Part shown: positions 22,431 through 29,807 of the stretch, one piece after another
Layout of the letters: each line of letters starts with the position of its first letter
Position numbering within the stretch: position 1 is the first letter of the stretch
Origin: Bacteroidota bacterium
Lineage (GTDB): Bacteria > Bacteroidota > Bacteroidia > Chitinophagales > Chitinophagaceae
Assembly (NCBI GenBank): GCA_023392185.1
Contig: JAEVZP010000190.1
Location: 1 to 44,322, forward strand
DNA length: 44,322 nt
Direction of reading: 5' to 3'
Made by a program: the position numbers and the translations under genes
Notes under the pieces: model-generated
Database searches by the model: none
The model's input: only the letters and a program-made list of their open reading frames with translations
Told to the model about the DNA's origin: nothing

Positions 22431-25271
22431 ATGTCCAAAAAGCTGTTTCTCCTCGATGCCATGGCGCTCATCTACCGCGCCTATTTTTCGCTTGTTCGCT
22501 CGCCCCGCATTACCAGCGCCGGTCGCAACACCAACGCGCAGTTTGGCTTCACCAATACCCTGCTTGACCTTCTTAACAAAGAAAAACCTACCCACCTGGC
22601 CGTGGTGTTTGAAGGTGGAAAATCGGACACCGACGTGCACCGCACCGCCGTGTATGCCGATTACAAAGCCAACCGCGCCGAGCAACCCGAAGACATCAGC
22701 AGCGCCCTGCCCGACATTCAGAAAATCATCGAAGGATTCAACCTGCCCTGCCTTTCCTCCAAAGGTTACGAGGCCGACGACGTGATTGGAACCCTCGCCA
22801 AAAAAGCCGCCGCCCAGGGCTACGAGGTGTATATGGTGACGCCCGACAAAGACATGGGCCAACTGGTGGGCGACGGCATTTACATGTACAAGCCCGGCTA
22901 CATGGGCTCTTCGCATGAAATCCTTGACAGCGCCGCCATTTGCGCCAAGTGGAACATTAAAAGCGTGAGTCAGGTGATTGATATTCTGGGCCTGATGGGC
23001 GATGCCGTAGATAATATTCCCGGCATTGCGGGCGTGGGCGAAAAAACCGCCGCCAAGCTCCTGGCCGAATACGAAACGGTGGAAGGCGTGATTGCCAACG
23101 CCGATAAAATCAAAGGAGCACTGGGCGAGAAAGTGCGCGCCGGTATTGAATCGGCGATTATGAGCAAGCACCTGGCGACCATCCAAACCGATGCGCCGGT
23201 GGATTTTGACGAAGAGGCCTGCCATGTGGGCGACTGGAACCGTGAGGCCCTGGCCGAAATCTTTACCCAGCTGGAATTTAAAGCCCTCGGTCGCCGCATT
23301 CTGGGCGATGATTTCGCCCCGCCGGTCGTTACTACGCAGGGCGCGCTGGACCTTTTCGGAAATCCGTTGCCGGCCCACCTGCAACCGGGCGTGCAACCCG
23401 CGACTGCCACCATTTTGAGCACCGAGGAAAGTCCTGAAACGCATGTGGTGGACAAGAATATCCAAAACACGCCGCACACCTATCACCTCGTTCAAACCAA
23501 CGAAGAGATAGATGCACTTTTAGAGAAGATTTCCGGAAAAAAGGTTATTTCTTTTGACACCGAAACCACTTCCACCGACGCCAACCTGGCCGAGTTGGTG
23601 GGGATGAGTTTTTGTGTGGAAAAAGGCGAAGCGTGGTACGTGGCTGTGCCCGCCGACCGCGAGCGCGCCGACGCCATTCTGGACCGTTTCCGCCCGCTTT
23701 TTGAGGATGAAACCATTACCTGGGCCGGGCAGAATTTGAAGTACGATTTCATTGTGTTGAAATGGTATGGCGTGGAGCCGAAAGGCCGTGTCTGGGACAC
23801 AATGCTGGCGCACTACCTGCTGGAGCCCGAAGGCAAGCGCAACATGGATCTTCTTTCCGGAAAATACCTGGGTTACGAGCCGGTCTCGATCCTCACCCTG
23901 ATTGGAAAGAAAGGCAAAGACCAGCTAACGATGCGTGACGTGGACGTGAATTTGGTGAAAGAATATGCCGGGGAAGACGCCGACGTGGTGTGGCAGCTGA
24001 AAGACGTTTTTGAGCCGATGCTGAAGGCCGAGAAAATGGAGGCACTTTTTCATGATGTAGAAGCGCCGCTGGTGCCCGTGCTCGCCGATATGGAGTTTGA
24101 GGGCGTTGGCATTGACGTGCCGTTCCTGAACGATTACAGCAAAGTGCTTTCCGAAGACATTGTGGCTGCCGAGGAGCAGGTGTTTGCCGAAGCGGGTTTG
24201 CGGTTCAACATCGGGTCGCCAAAGCAACTGGGCGAAGTGCTTTTCGACGTAATGAAAATTGAAGGTGGCGGGCGCAAAACCAAGACCGGCCAATACGCCA
24301 CCGGCGAGGATGTGCTGGCCAAGCTGCGCGGCAAACACCCCATTATCGACGCCATTACCGCCTACCGAGAACTGACCAAGCTCAAGGCCACTTATGTGGA
24401 TGCCCTGCCGCAACTGATAAATCCCAAAACCGGCCGGATTCATACCTCTTTCAACCAAACCGTAGCCAGCACGGGGCGGCTTTCGTCTTCCAATCCCAAC
24501 CTGCAAAACATTCCGGTGCGCACCGACCGGGGCCGCGAAATCCGCAAAGCTTTTGTGCCGCGCGGCGAAGACTGGACGCTCGTTTCCGCCGACTACTCGC
24601 AGATTGAATTGCGCATCATCGCCGCTATTGCCAAGGAAGAAACCATGATGGAAGCCTTTGCCACGGGCCGCGACGTGCACACCGCCACCGCCGCCAAGGT
24701 GTTTGGCGTTCCGGAAAGCGAGGTTACCAGTGATATGCGCCGCGTGGCCAAGACGACCAACTTCGGGATTATCTACGGGCAAAGCGCGTTTGGGCTGGCC
24801 GAGAAACTGGGCATTCCGCGCAAGGAAGCAAGTGAGATTATCAAAGCGTATTTTGAACAATACCCGGCCATTCAGAGCTATATTGAGGAACGTACGGCCT
24901 TTGCCAAAGAGCACCTGTACGCCGAAACCTTGGATGGTCGCCGCCGCTGGCTGCGCGACATTCGTTCCTCCAACCCAACCGTTCGAAGCTTTGCCGAGCG
25001 CAACGCCATTAACATGCCCATTCAGGGAACGGCGGCAGACATGATTAAGAAAGCCATGATTGCGGTGCACCGCGAACTCAAAAAGCGCCCGTTAGAATCC
25101 CGCATGGTGTTGCAGGTTCACGACGAACTCATTTTTGACGTGCCGAACCGCGAGTTGGAAGAAGTCCGGGATCTAATTGAAACCTGTATGGAAAGCGCGA
25201 TGACCTTGCCGAACGGCGTGGCGATTAAAGCGGAGACGGGTTTTGGGAAAAATTGGTTAGAGGCGCATTAG
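22431..25271 (+). CDS. polA: DNA polymerase I
   Basis: The ATG at 22431 gives 946 residues. The 5' nuclease domain covers about 1-300 (LFLLDAMALIYRAYFSL, GYEADDVIGTLA, DAVDNIPGIAGVGEKTAAKLL). The 3'-5' exonuclease domain has an intact ExoI (D376 and E378 in FDTETT), ExoII (WAGQNLKYDF) and ExoIII (YAGEDAD), so proofreading is probably active. The polymerase domain has motif A (VSADYSQIELR, D721), motif B (RRVAKTTNFGIIYG) and motif C (QVHDELIFDV, D898). It serves Okazaki fragment maturation and repair. The last codons are repeated 3.2 kb downstream, beyond the restriction-modification genes, with only synonymous changes, so its 3' end may have been replaced during insertion of that island. Confidence 0.97.
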   Translation: MSKKLFLLDAMALIYRAYFSLVRSPRITSAGRNTNAQFGFTNTLLDLLNKEKPTHLAVVFEGGKSDTDVHRTAVYADYKANRAEQPEDISSALPDIQKIIEGFNLPCLSSKGYEADDVIGTLAKKAAAQGYEVYMVTPDKDMGQLVGDGIYMYKPGYMGSSHEILDSAAICAKWNIKSVSQVIDILGLMGDAVDNIPGIAGVGEKTAAKLLAEYETVEGVIANADKIKGALGEKVRAGIESAIMSKHLATIQTDAPVDFDEEACHVGDWNREALAEIFTQLEFKALGRRILGDDFAPPVVTTQGALDLFGNPLPAHLQPGVQPATATILSTEESPETHVVDKNIQNTPHTYHLVQTNEEIDALLEKISGKKVISFDTETTSTDANLAELVGMSFCVEKGEAWYVAVPADRERADAILDRFRPLFEDETITWAGQNLKYDFIVLKWYGVEPKGRVWDTMLAHYLLEPEGKRNMDLLSGKYLGYEPVSILTLIGKKGKDQLTMRDVDVNLVKEYAGEDADVVWQLKDVFEPMLKAEKMEALFHDVEAPLVPVLADMEFEGVGIDVPFLNDYSKVLSEDIVAAEEQVFAEAGLRFNIGSPKQLGEVLFDVMKIEGGGRKTKTGQYATGEDVLAKLRGKHPIIDAITAYRELTKLKATYVDALPQLINPKTGRIHTSFNQTVASTGRLSSSNPNLQNIPVRTDRGREIRKAFVPRGEDWTLVSADYSQIELRIIAAIAKEETMMEAFATGRDVHTATAAKVFGVPESEVTSDMRRVAKTTNFGIIYGQSAFGLAEKLGIPRKEASEIIKAYFEQYPAIQSYIEERTAFAKEHLYAETLDGRRRWLRDIRSSNPTVRSFAERNAINMPIQGTAADMIKKAMIAVHRELKKRPLESRMVLQVHDELIFDVPNRELEEVRDLIETCMESAMTLPNGVAIKAETGFGKNWLEAH

Positions 25272-25281
25272 AGAAGCGGTA
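25245..25281 (+). repeat. direct repeat, left copy: 3' end of polA
   Basis: These 37 bases (codons GKNWLEAH plus stop plus AGAAGCGGTA) match 28500-28536 at 33 positions. The last 22 bases are identical, and the four differences are all synonymous in the polA frame. Confidence 0.9.
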
Positions 25282-25312
25282 CAGATAACACACCTTTCAG
25301 GCAAACAGCAAT

Positions 25313-26485
25313 ATGGACATCAATATAATCGGGCAGGGCTATAACGCAGCGGCAGAAAATTCCGCAGGCCACAAGCTGGTAAAGTTGTTCTCGGACGAGG
25401 CGCTTCACAGCTTTACGGGCATTTCTGCATTTGCGAGCGTAGCGGGCGTTCGGGGGCTTGCAGCGCTTATTGAAAATGCCCGACCTCACCTCCAAAAAGT
25501 CGCTGTTATTGTAGGAATTGACCAGAAAGGGACTTCTAAAGAGGCATTGGAAGAACTGCTGGCGCTGGATGTGAATTCCTATATTTTTTATCAGCCGGGT
25601 GTTTCTATTTTCCACCCTAAGATTTATTTGTTTGAAGGCGACGGCAAAGCAGAAGTGATAATCGGCTCGTCTAACCTTACTGCCCAAGGGCTATTTGCGA
25701 ATGTTGAAGCGTCGGTGCACTTAAGTCTGGACCTTAGGATTGAATCGGAACGAAACATCGTTCAGCAATTAAAAGGTTCCTTTAAAGGGCTTTTTGACTA
25801 CTCAGACCCGAACCTGAAAAGGCTGGATGAAGCGCTTATTGCAGTGCTCTCAGATGCGGGCCTTGTTCCTACCGAGGCCGAACGAAAAGTATTACAGGAA
25901 CAGAGCCGCGCTGTAAAATCAGATAATGTTACTTCCAAAATTTTTCCCAAAAGAGCCGCTGCCGGCATTCCTGCCGCGTTTTCAGGCAGAAAGGTTCGCA
26001 GGGCGGCAAAGACACCTGCTGCCGGCAAGAATCAAAAGACTGCTATTCCCGAAAAGCTCGTTTGGGAGAGTGGCGCGCTCACCACGCGGGACCTGAACAT
26101 TCCCAAAGGTTCGGTTACAAACCCCACTGGCTCCATGCTGTTCAAGAAAGGGCAAACGAAAGACATTGATCAGCGGCATTACTTCCGGGATATCGTCTTT
26201 ACTGTTCTGAATTGGACACCCGACGAAAGACCACAGACAGCACATCTGGAACGCGCTACAGCTCTTTTTACGATTGTGATTGAAGGGAAAAATGCAGGTA
26301 CCTTTCGCCTCTCGCTTACGCACAACACCCGAACAGACACCCGCGCATACAGCCAGCGAAACTCCATGACGCAAATCCATTGGGGAAGCGCCAAAAGCCT
26401 TATCGCCCGTGAAAATCTGATTGGCAAAAACGCCCGGCTGTTTACTACCGGCAATGCCGGCGAATTCATTCTCGAAATCGGTTGA
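25313..26485 (+). CDS. PLD-superfamily type II restriction endonuclease (BfiI/NgoFVII-like)
   Basis: The 390-residue protein has an N-terminal phospholipase-D fold nuclease domain. The single active-site set is FHPKIYLF (H101, K103), GSSNLT (N121) and ANVEA (E132). The H-to-N spacing of 20 and N-to-E spacing of 11 equal those I recall for BfiI, which forms one metal-independent active site from two subunits. Residues about 210-240 are a basic linker (SGRKVRRAAKTPAAGKNQK). The C-terminal 150 residues resemble the DNA-recognition domain of NgoFVII-type enzymes. It starts 41 bp after polA and is followed by the controller and methyltransferase genes, which supports a restriction role. Recognition sequence unknown. 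Confidence 0.82.
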   Translation: MDINIIGQGYNAAAENSAGHKLVKLFSDEALHSFTGISAFASVAGVRGLAALIENARPHLQKVAVIVGIDQKGTSKEALEELLALDVNSYIFYQPGVSIFHPKIYLFEGDGKAEVIIGSSNLTAQGLFANVEASVHLSLDLRIESERNIVQQLKGSFKGLFDYSDPNLKRLDEALIAVLSDAGLVPTEAERKVLQEQSRAVKSDNVTSKIFPKRAAAGIPAAFSGRKVRRAAKTPAAGKNQKTAIPEKLVWESGALTTRDLNIPKGSVTNPTGSMLFKKGQTKDIDQRHYFRDIVFTVLNWTPDERPQTAHLERATALFTIVIEGKNAGTFRLSLTHNTRTDTRAYSQRNSMTQIHWGSAKSLIARENLIGKNARLFTTGNAGEFILEIG

Positions 26486-26509
26486 TTTCCGGAAATATCC
26501 GGAATTTAT

Positions 26510-26541
26510 TTTGGTTGTTCAGTCTTTGAAGTTTAGCTTTG
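26510..26541 (+). promoter_or_regulatory. promoter of the controller-methyltransferase operon
   Basis: A -33 TTTG (26510-26513) and a -7 TAGCTTTG (26534-26541) match the Bacteroidota TTTG / TAnnTTTG consensus with a 20-nt gap. Transcription would start near 26546-26550, about 12 nt before the controller ATG. Confidence 0.65.
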
Positions 26542-26558
26542 GACTGAAGTTGTCCAAA
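26538..26558. promoter_or_regulatory. candidate controller operator (inverted repeat TTTGGAC-N7-GTCCAAA)
   Basis: Perfect 7-bp arms lie around a 7-nt spacer. The element overlaps the last bases of the -7 element and the predicted start of transcription, and ends 2 nt before the XRE gene. This suits repression of the XRE-methyltransferase operon by the XRE protein itself. Confidence 0.6.
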
Positions 26559-26560
26559 AT

Positions 26561-26884
26561 ATGCTAACCGGAACCTCTTTTGGCGAAATCGTGAAAGCGC
26601 TTCGGGAAGCGCGGCAGTTGCCCCTACGCGAGGTGGCCGATGCGCTGCAGATAGACACTTCTATGCTGGGGAAAATTGAGAAAAACAGCCGCAAACCTTC
26701 CCGGAAAATGATTGAGCAATTTGCTGCATTTTTTGACGTAAGCGAAAAAGACCTGCGAATCGCTTTTCTGAGCGATACCGTAGTGCAGCAGGTAATGGAC
26801 GATGAAGATTTTGCCCCTGAGGTTTTGAAAGTGGCAGAAGAGAAGGTGGCGTATCTGAAGAACAACAAAAACAAAGAGAAATGA
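26561..26884 (+). CDS. XRE-family HTH regulator of the restriction-modification operon
   Basis: The 107-residue protein has a classic lambda-Cro-type helix-turn-helix at about residues 8-62 (FGEIVKALREARQLPLREVADALQIDTSMLGKIEKNSRKPSRKMIEQFAAFFDVSEKDL). A short helical tail rich in Lys and Asn follows. Its stop overlaps the methyltransferase ATG by four bases (ATGA), so the two genes are translationally coupled. The inverted repeat across its promoter suggests autoregulation. In many type II systems such a controller times methyltransferase and endonuclease expression. Here the nuclease gene lies upstream, outside this operon, which differs from the usual C-R order. Confidence 0.85.
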   Translation: MLTGTSFGEIVKALREARQLPLREVADALQIDTSMLGKIEKNSRKPSRKMIEQFAAFFDVSEKDLRIAFLSDTVVQQVMDDEDFAPEVLKVAEEKVAYLKNNKNKEK

Positions 26885-28491
26885 AACTTATCACACAGGC
26901 ATCCGCAGAAAAACTAAGAGGTGGTTTTTATACGCCCGCTCCGATTGCAGAATTTGTTTTGCGCTGGGGTATAAACGGGAGTACCGATTCTGATATTCTG
27001 GAACCCAGTTGCGGCGACGGCGTATTTCTGACGCAACTAGCCGAAAACGGCTTTGCTTATAACTCCATTACAGCAGTTGAGCTGGACGAAACAGAGGCCG
27101 CTAAAGCAGACAAAATAGCGCTTTCAAATAAGCAGGTTCTGAACACCGACTTCCATACTTATTGCAACAACACGCACAAGCGCTTCGATTTGGTGGTGGG
27201 AAACCCACCCTATATTCGTTATCAGTTTTTTGACAAAGCGCAACAGGCCGAAGCAGGCGATATTTTCATTAGAGCCGGGCTGACATATTCTAAGCTTACC
27301 AACGCCTGGGTTTCGTTTGTAGTGGGCGCTTCGCTGCTTTTGAAGGATACAGGCGGAAAAATCGGCTTTGTACTGCCGGCGGAGATTCTACAGGTCTCTT
27401 TTGCGCAGCAACTTCGGAAATTTCTCGCTTCTTTTTACAACAAAATCAATATCATCTCCTTTGAAAAACTGGTATTTCCGGACATTCAGCAGGAAGTGGT
27501 TTTGCTTCTTTGTGAAAAAAACGCTACCGCGCTGCACAACATCGAGCACATTGAGCTACGCGACGCGAGCGAGCTTAAAAATCTGGATGTTTCAAGGCTA
27601 AAAAGTCCGCAGAAGAAGATTGATTTCAAAAGCAATAAATGGACTTTTTATTTTTTGGAGCAGGAAGAGATTGATTTTCTGGAGCACATCGCCCATGAAA
27701 AAAACCTTCCTACACTGGGAAAATTTGCGCGGGTGGAAGTCGGCATTACGACCGGTTCAAACGATTTTTTTACGGTTCCGCTCCAAACGGTAGAAGAATA
27801 TAACCTGCACGCTTATGCCAAACCTATGGTAGGCAGGAGTGTGCAGGTGAACAGCGTGGTTTTTACAGACGATGACTGGTTGAAAAACAAGACCTCAACT
27901 GCCAGAGCGCACCTGCTTGTTTTTCAGGGAAACGAGCACTTGGCGCAGCAGGAAGGCGCATCCCGGTATATCGCACAGGGAGAAGCGCTCGGCATCCATA
28001 AGGGATACAAAACAAGCATCCGGGACAACTGGTTTGTGGTGCCTTCTCTAAAGGTTTCAGACGCCCTTTTCATCAGGCGCAACAACCTGTATCCGCGACT
28101 GATTATCAACGAAGCGGGGGCCTACACCACCGACACCATGCATCGCGTTTTTTTGAAACCGGGTGTGAACCTTCGGGCTTTTACCGCAAGCTACTATAAC
28201 TCTTTGTCGCTTGCTTTCTCAGAAGTGAGCGGCAGAAGCCACGGCGGCGGTGTCCTGGAATTGATGCCGAATGAAGCAGAACGCATCTTACTGCCTTACA
28301 GCGACAAAAACGCTGCGCTATTGCCTCAGATTGACAAGCTGATTCGGGAAAAAACGCCCATTGACGAGGTTTTAAAAGTCACCAATCAAATCATTCTGAG
28401 AGGCCATTTCGGGCTGACTGATAAAGAAATTGGGTTGGCGCACAGCATCTGGAAAAAGTTATCTTCCAGAAGGCTCAACCGGGGCAAGTAA
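26881..28491 (+). CDS. type II N6-adenine DNA methyltransferase (TaqI/Eco57I-like, gamma type)
   Basis: The 536-residue enzyme transfers a methyl group from SAM to adenine in the recognition site. The motifs run in the gamma order: motif X GGFYTPAPIAEFVL (14-27), SAM motif I ILEPSCGDGVFL (39-50), acidic motif II AVELDE, and catalytic motif IV NPPY (108-111) followed by IRYQF. The region after about residue 280 (LPTLGKFARVEVGITTGSNDFF, VVPSLKVSDALFIRRNNLYPRLIINEAGAYTTDTMHRVFLK) is like the target-recognition domain of M.TaqI relatives. The gene is visibly richer in A/T than polA and has no TTCCGGAA motif, in line with recent transfer. It should protect host DNA from the PLD nuclease. Confidence 0.9.
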   Translation: MKLITQASAEKLRGGFYTPAPIAEFVLRWGINGSTDSDILEPSCGDGVFLTQLAENGFAYNSITAVELDETEAAKADKIALSNKQVLNTDFHTYCNNTHKRFDLVVGNPPYIRYQFFDKAQQAEAGDIFIRAGLTYSKLTNAWVSFVVGASLLLKDTGGKIGFVLPAEILQVSFAQQLRKFLASFYNKINIISFEKLVFPDIQQEVVLLLCEKNATALHNIEHIELRDASELKNLDVSRLKSPQKKIDFKSNKWTFYFLEQEEIDFLEHIAHEKNLPTLGKFARVEVGITTGSNDFFTVPLQTVEEYNLHAYAKPMVGRSVQVNSVVFTDDDWLKNKTSTARAHLLVFQGNEHLAQQEGASRYIAQGEALGIHKGYKTSIRDNWFVVPSLKVSDALFIRRNNLYPRLIINEAGAYTTDTMHRVFLKPGVNLRAFTASYYNSLSLAFSEVSGRSHGGGVLELMPNEAERILLPYSDKNAALLPQIDKLIREKTPIDEVLKVTNQIILRGHFGLTDKEIGLAHSIWKKLSSRRLNRGK

Positions 28492-28499
28492 CGGAAAGC

Positions 28500-28536
28500 G
28501 GGAAGAACTGGCTGGAGGCGCATTAGAGAAGCGGTA
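28500..28536 (+). repeat. direct repeat, right copy: remnant of a polA 3' end
   Basis: The codons GGG AAG AAC TGG CTG GAG GCG CAT TAG encode GKNWLEAH and a stop, as at the true end of polA. The following AGAAGCGGTA is also shared. The copy lies 8 bp after the methyltransferase stop and marks the right edge of the island. Confidence 0.88.
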
Positions 28537-28569
28537 AAACCTATAAGGTTTCAAAAACCTTATAGGTTT
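28537..28569. repeat. palindromic repeat AAACCTATAAGGTTT at island edge
   Basis: AAACCTATAAGGTTT (28537-28551) and AAACCTTATAGGTTT (28555-28569) are perfect inverted arms around CAA. The element directly abuts the right polA-tail repeat. Palindromes of this type occur widely between genes in Bacteroidota; it may also act as a terminator. Confidence 0.7.
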
Positions 28570-28619
28570 GGGGAAACAGCTCCGCACCTATCTTGCAGCA
28601 AAACGCTTTCCACTTCCCC

Positions 28620-29633
28620 GTGCCCCAAAAGATTTCGCTTTTCGGTTTAGCGCTGCTGATATTACTCCTCGGCAGTTGCGGCTATTTCGACCGATCTAAA
28701 GAAAACGTCCCTGCCGATTTCAAACTGTTCCTACCTACCGGCGCGACGATTCAAACCGCGTTAGACTCGCTGCGGCCGCATGTTAAAGACCTCGAAACTT
28801 TTAAAAGCGCAGCGGCGAGTTTAGAGCTCAAGCGCGTCCACCCCGGACGATACACCATTAAGAAAGGCGCTACCAACAAAGACATTGTCCGGCAGCTGCA
28901 ATTTGGCCACCAGGATGATATTCAAATCACGGTGGGCAACTACAACAGCGTTTTTGAGCTGGCTTCCAAGCTGGATCCCTTGCTGGAAGCCTCCGCACCA
29001 AGCCTGATACAAGCGGTTGGAAAACGCAAAGAAGCCCAAGGCTTAGATACGCTGCAATGGATTTATTGCCTTTCCCCAAACACCTACATATTCCACTGGA
29101 CGCAAACGCCGGATGAAATCATCGCCAAAATCGTTGCGCCTTTTGAAAAATACTGGACGCCGGAAAAGCGGGCGCAGCTTCAGAAAATAGGTTTCTCCGA
29201 GCTCCAAGCCGTGACGCTGGCTTCAATCGTGCAGCTGGAGTCTTATCAGAAAGACGAGCAGCCGCGCGTGGCCGGACTGTATCACAACCGCCTGAAACTG
29301 GGCATGAAGCTGGATGCCGACCCCACAGTCATCTTCGCCAAAAAAGCCGAGACTGGGGCGTGGACTACCAAGATTGAGCGGGTGTATTACAAAGACCTGC
29401 GCATTCCTTCGCCTTATAACACATACATGAATCGCGGCCTGCCACCCGGTCCGATTTGTATGCCCAATCCGTCGGCAATAGATGCGGTGCTGGCCCCGGA
29501 AAAAACCGATTTTGTGTACTTCGTGGCCGACCCCTCGCGGCCCGGCTATCACCTCTACGCCAAAACGCTGGCCGAGCAGGAGAAAAATGCCAAAGTGTAC
29601 CGCGATTGGGTGGAAAAAAATGGCATTCGGTAG
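28620..29633 (+). CDS. mltG: endolytic murein transglycosylase MltG
   Basis: The protein cuts nascent peptidoglycan glycan strands at the inner membrane and so limits strand length. A GTG at 28620 gives 337 residues beginning PQKISLFGLALLILLLGSC, a membrane/lipoprotein-like signal. A TTG at 28593 is an alternative 9 codons earlier. A LysM-like YceG N-terminal part (FKLFLPTGATIQTALDSL, HPGRYTIKKGATNKDIVRQL) precedes the catalytic region LASIVQLESYQKDEQPRVAGLYHNRLKLGMKLDADPTVIFA, whose Glu in VQLES is the expected catalytic acid. SPYNTYMNRGLPPGPICMPNPSAIDAVL closes the active site. Family members usually have IVEKE; IVQLES is a mild variant with the Glu kept. Confidence 0.92.
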   Translation: MPQKISLFGLALLILLLGSCGYFDRSKENVPADFKLFLPTGATIQTALDSLRPHVKDLETFKSAAASLELKRVHPGRYTIKKGATNKDIVRQLQFGHQDDIQITVGNYNSVFELASKLDPLLEASAPSLIQAVGKRKEAQGLDTLQWIYCLSPNTYIFHWTQTPDEIIAKIVAPFEKYWTPEKRAQLQKIGFSELQAVTLASIVQLESYQKDEQPRVAGLYHNRLKLGMKLDADPTVIFAKKAETGAWTTKIERVYYKDLRIPSPYNTYMNRGLPPGPICMPNPSAIDAVLAPEKTDFVYFVADPSRPGYHLYAKTLAEQEKNAKVYRDWVEKNGIR

Positions 29634-29643
29634 CGGGTCGCGC

Positions 29644-29688
29644 GACTTGACAAGTCCTCGTACGCTTTGTAGATCGACTTGTCAAGTC
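29644..29688. repeat. paired GACTTGACAAGTC / GACTTGTCAAGTC repeat
   Basis: GACTTGACAAGTC at 29644-29656 and its reverse complement at 29676-29688 flank 19 nt, giving a 13-bp stem. Each arm is itself nearly palindromic. Confidence 0.8.
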
Positions 29689-29751
29689 TGAAAAAGCGCA
29701 TCTTACCCTGACTTAACAGCCTGAAAAGCAAACCTTGCAAGCCCTACCTTA

Positions 29752-29796
29752 GACTTGACAAGTCATCCTGCATAATCTCCGGGGACTTGTCAAGTC
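29752..29796. repeat. second paired GACTTGACAAGTC repeat
   Basis: Arms lie at 29752-29764 and 29784-29796 with a 19-nt loop unlike that of the first pair. The right arm ends 11 nt before the start of the flavin oxidoreductase gene. Confidence 0.8.
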
Positions 29797-29807
29797 GTAA
29801 CACGCTT

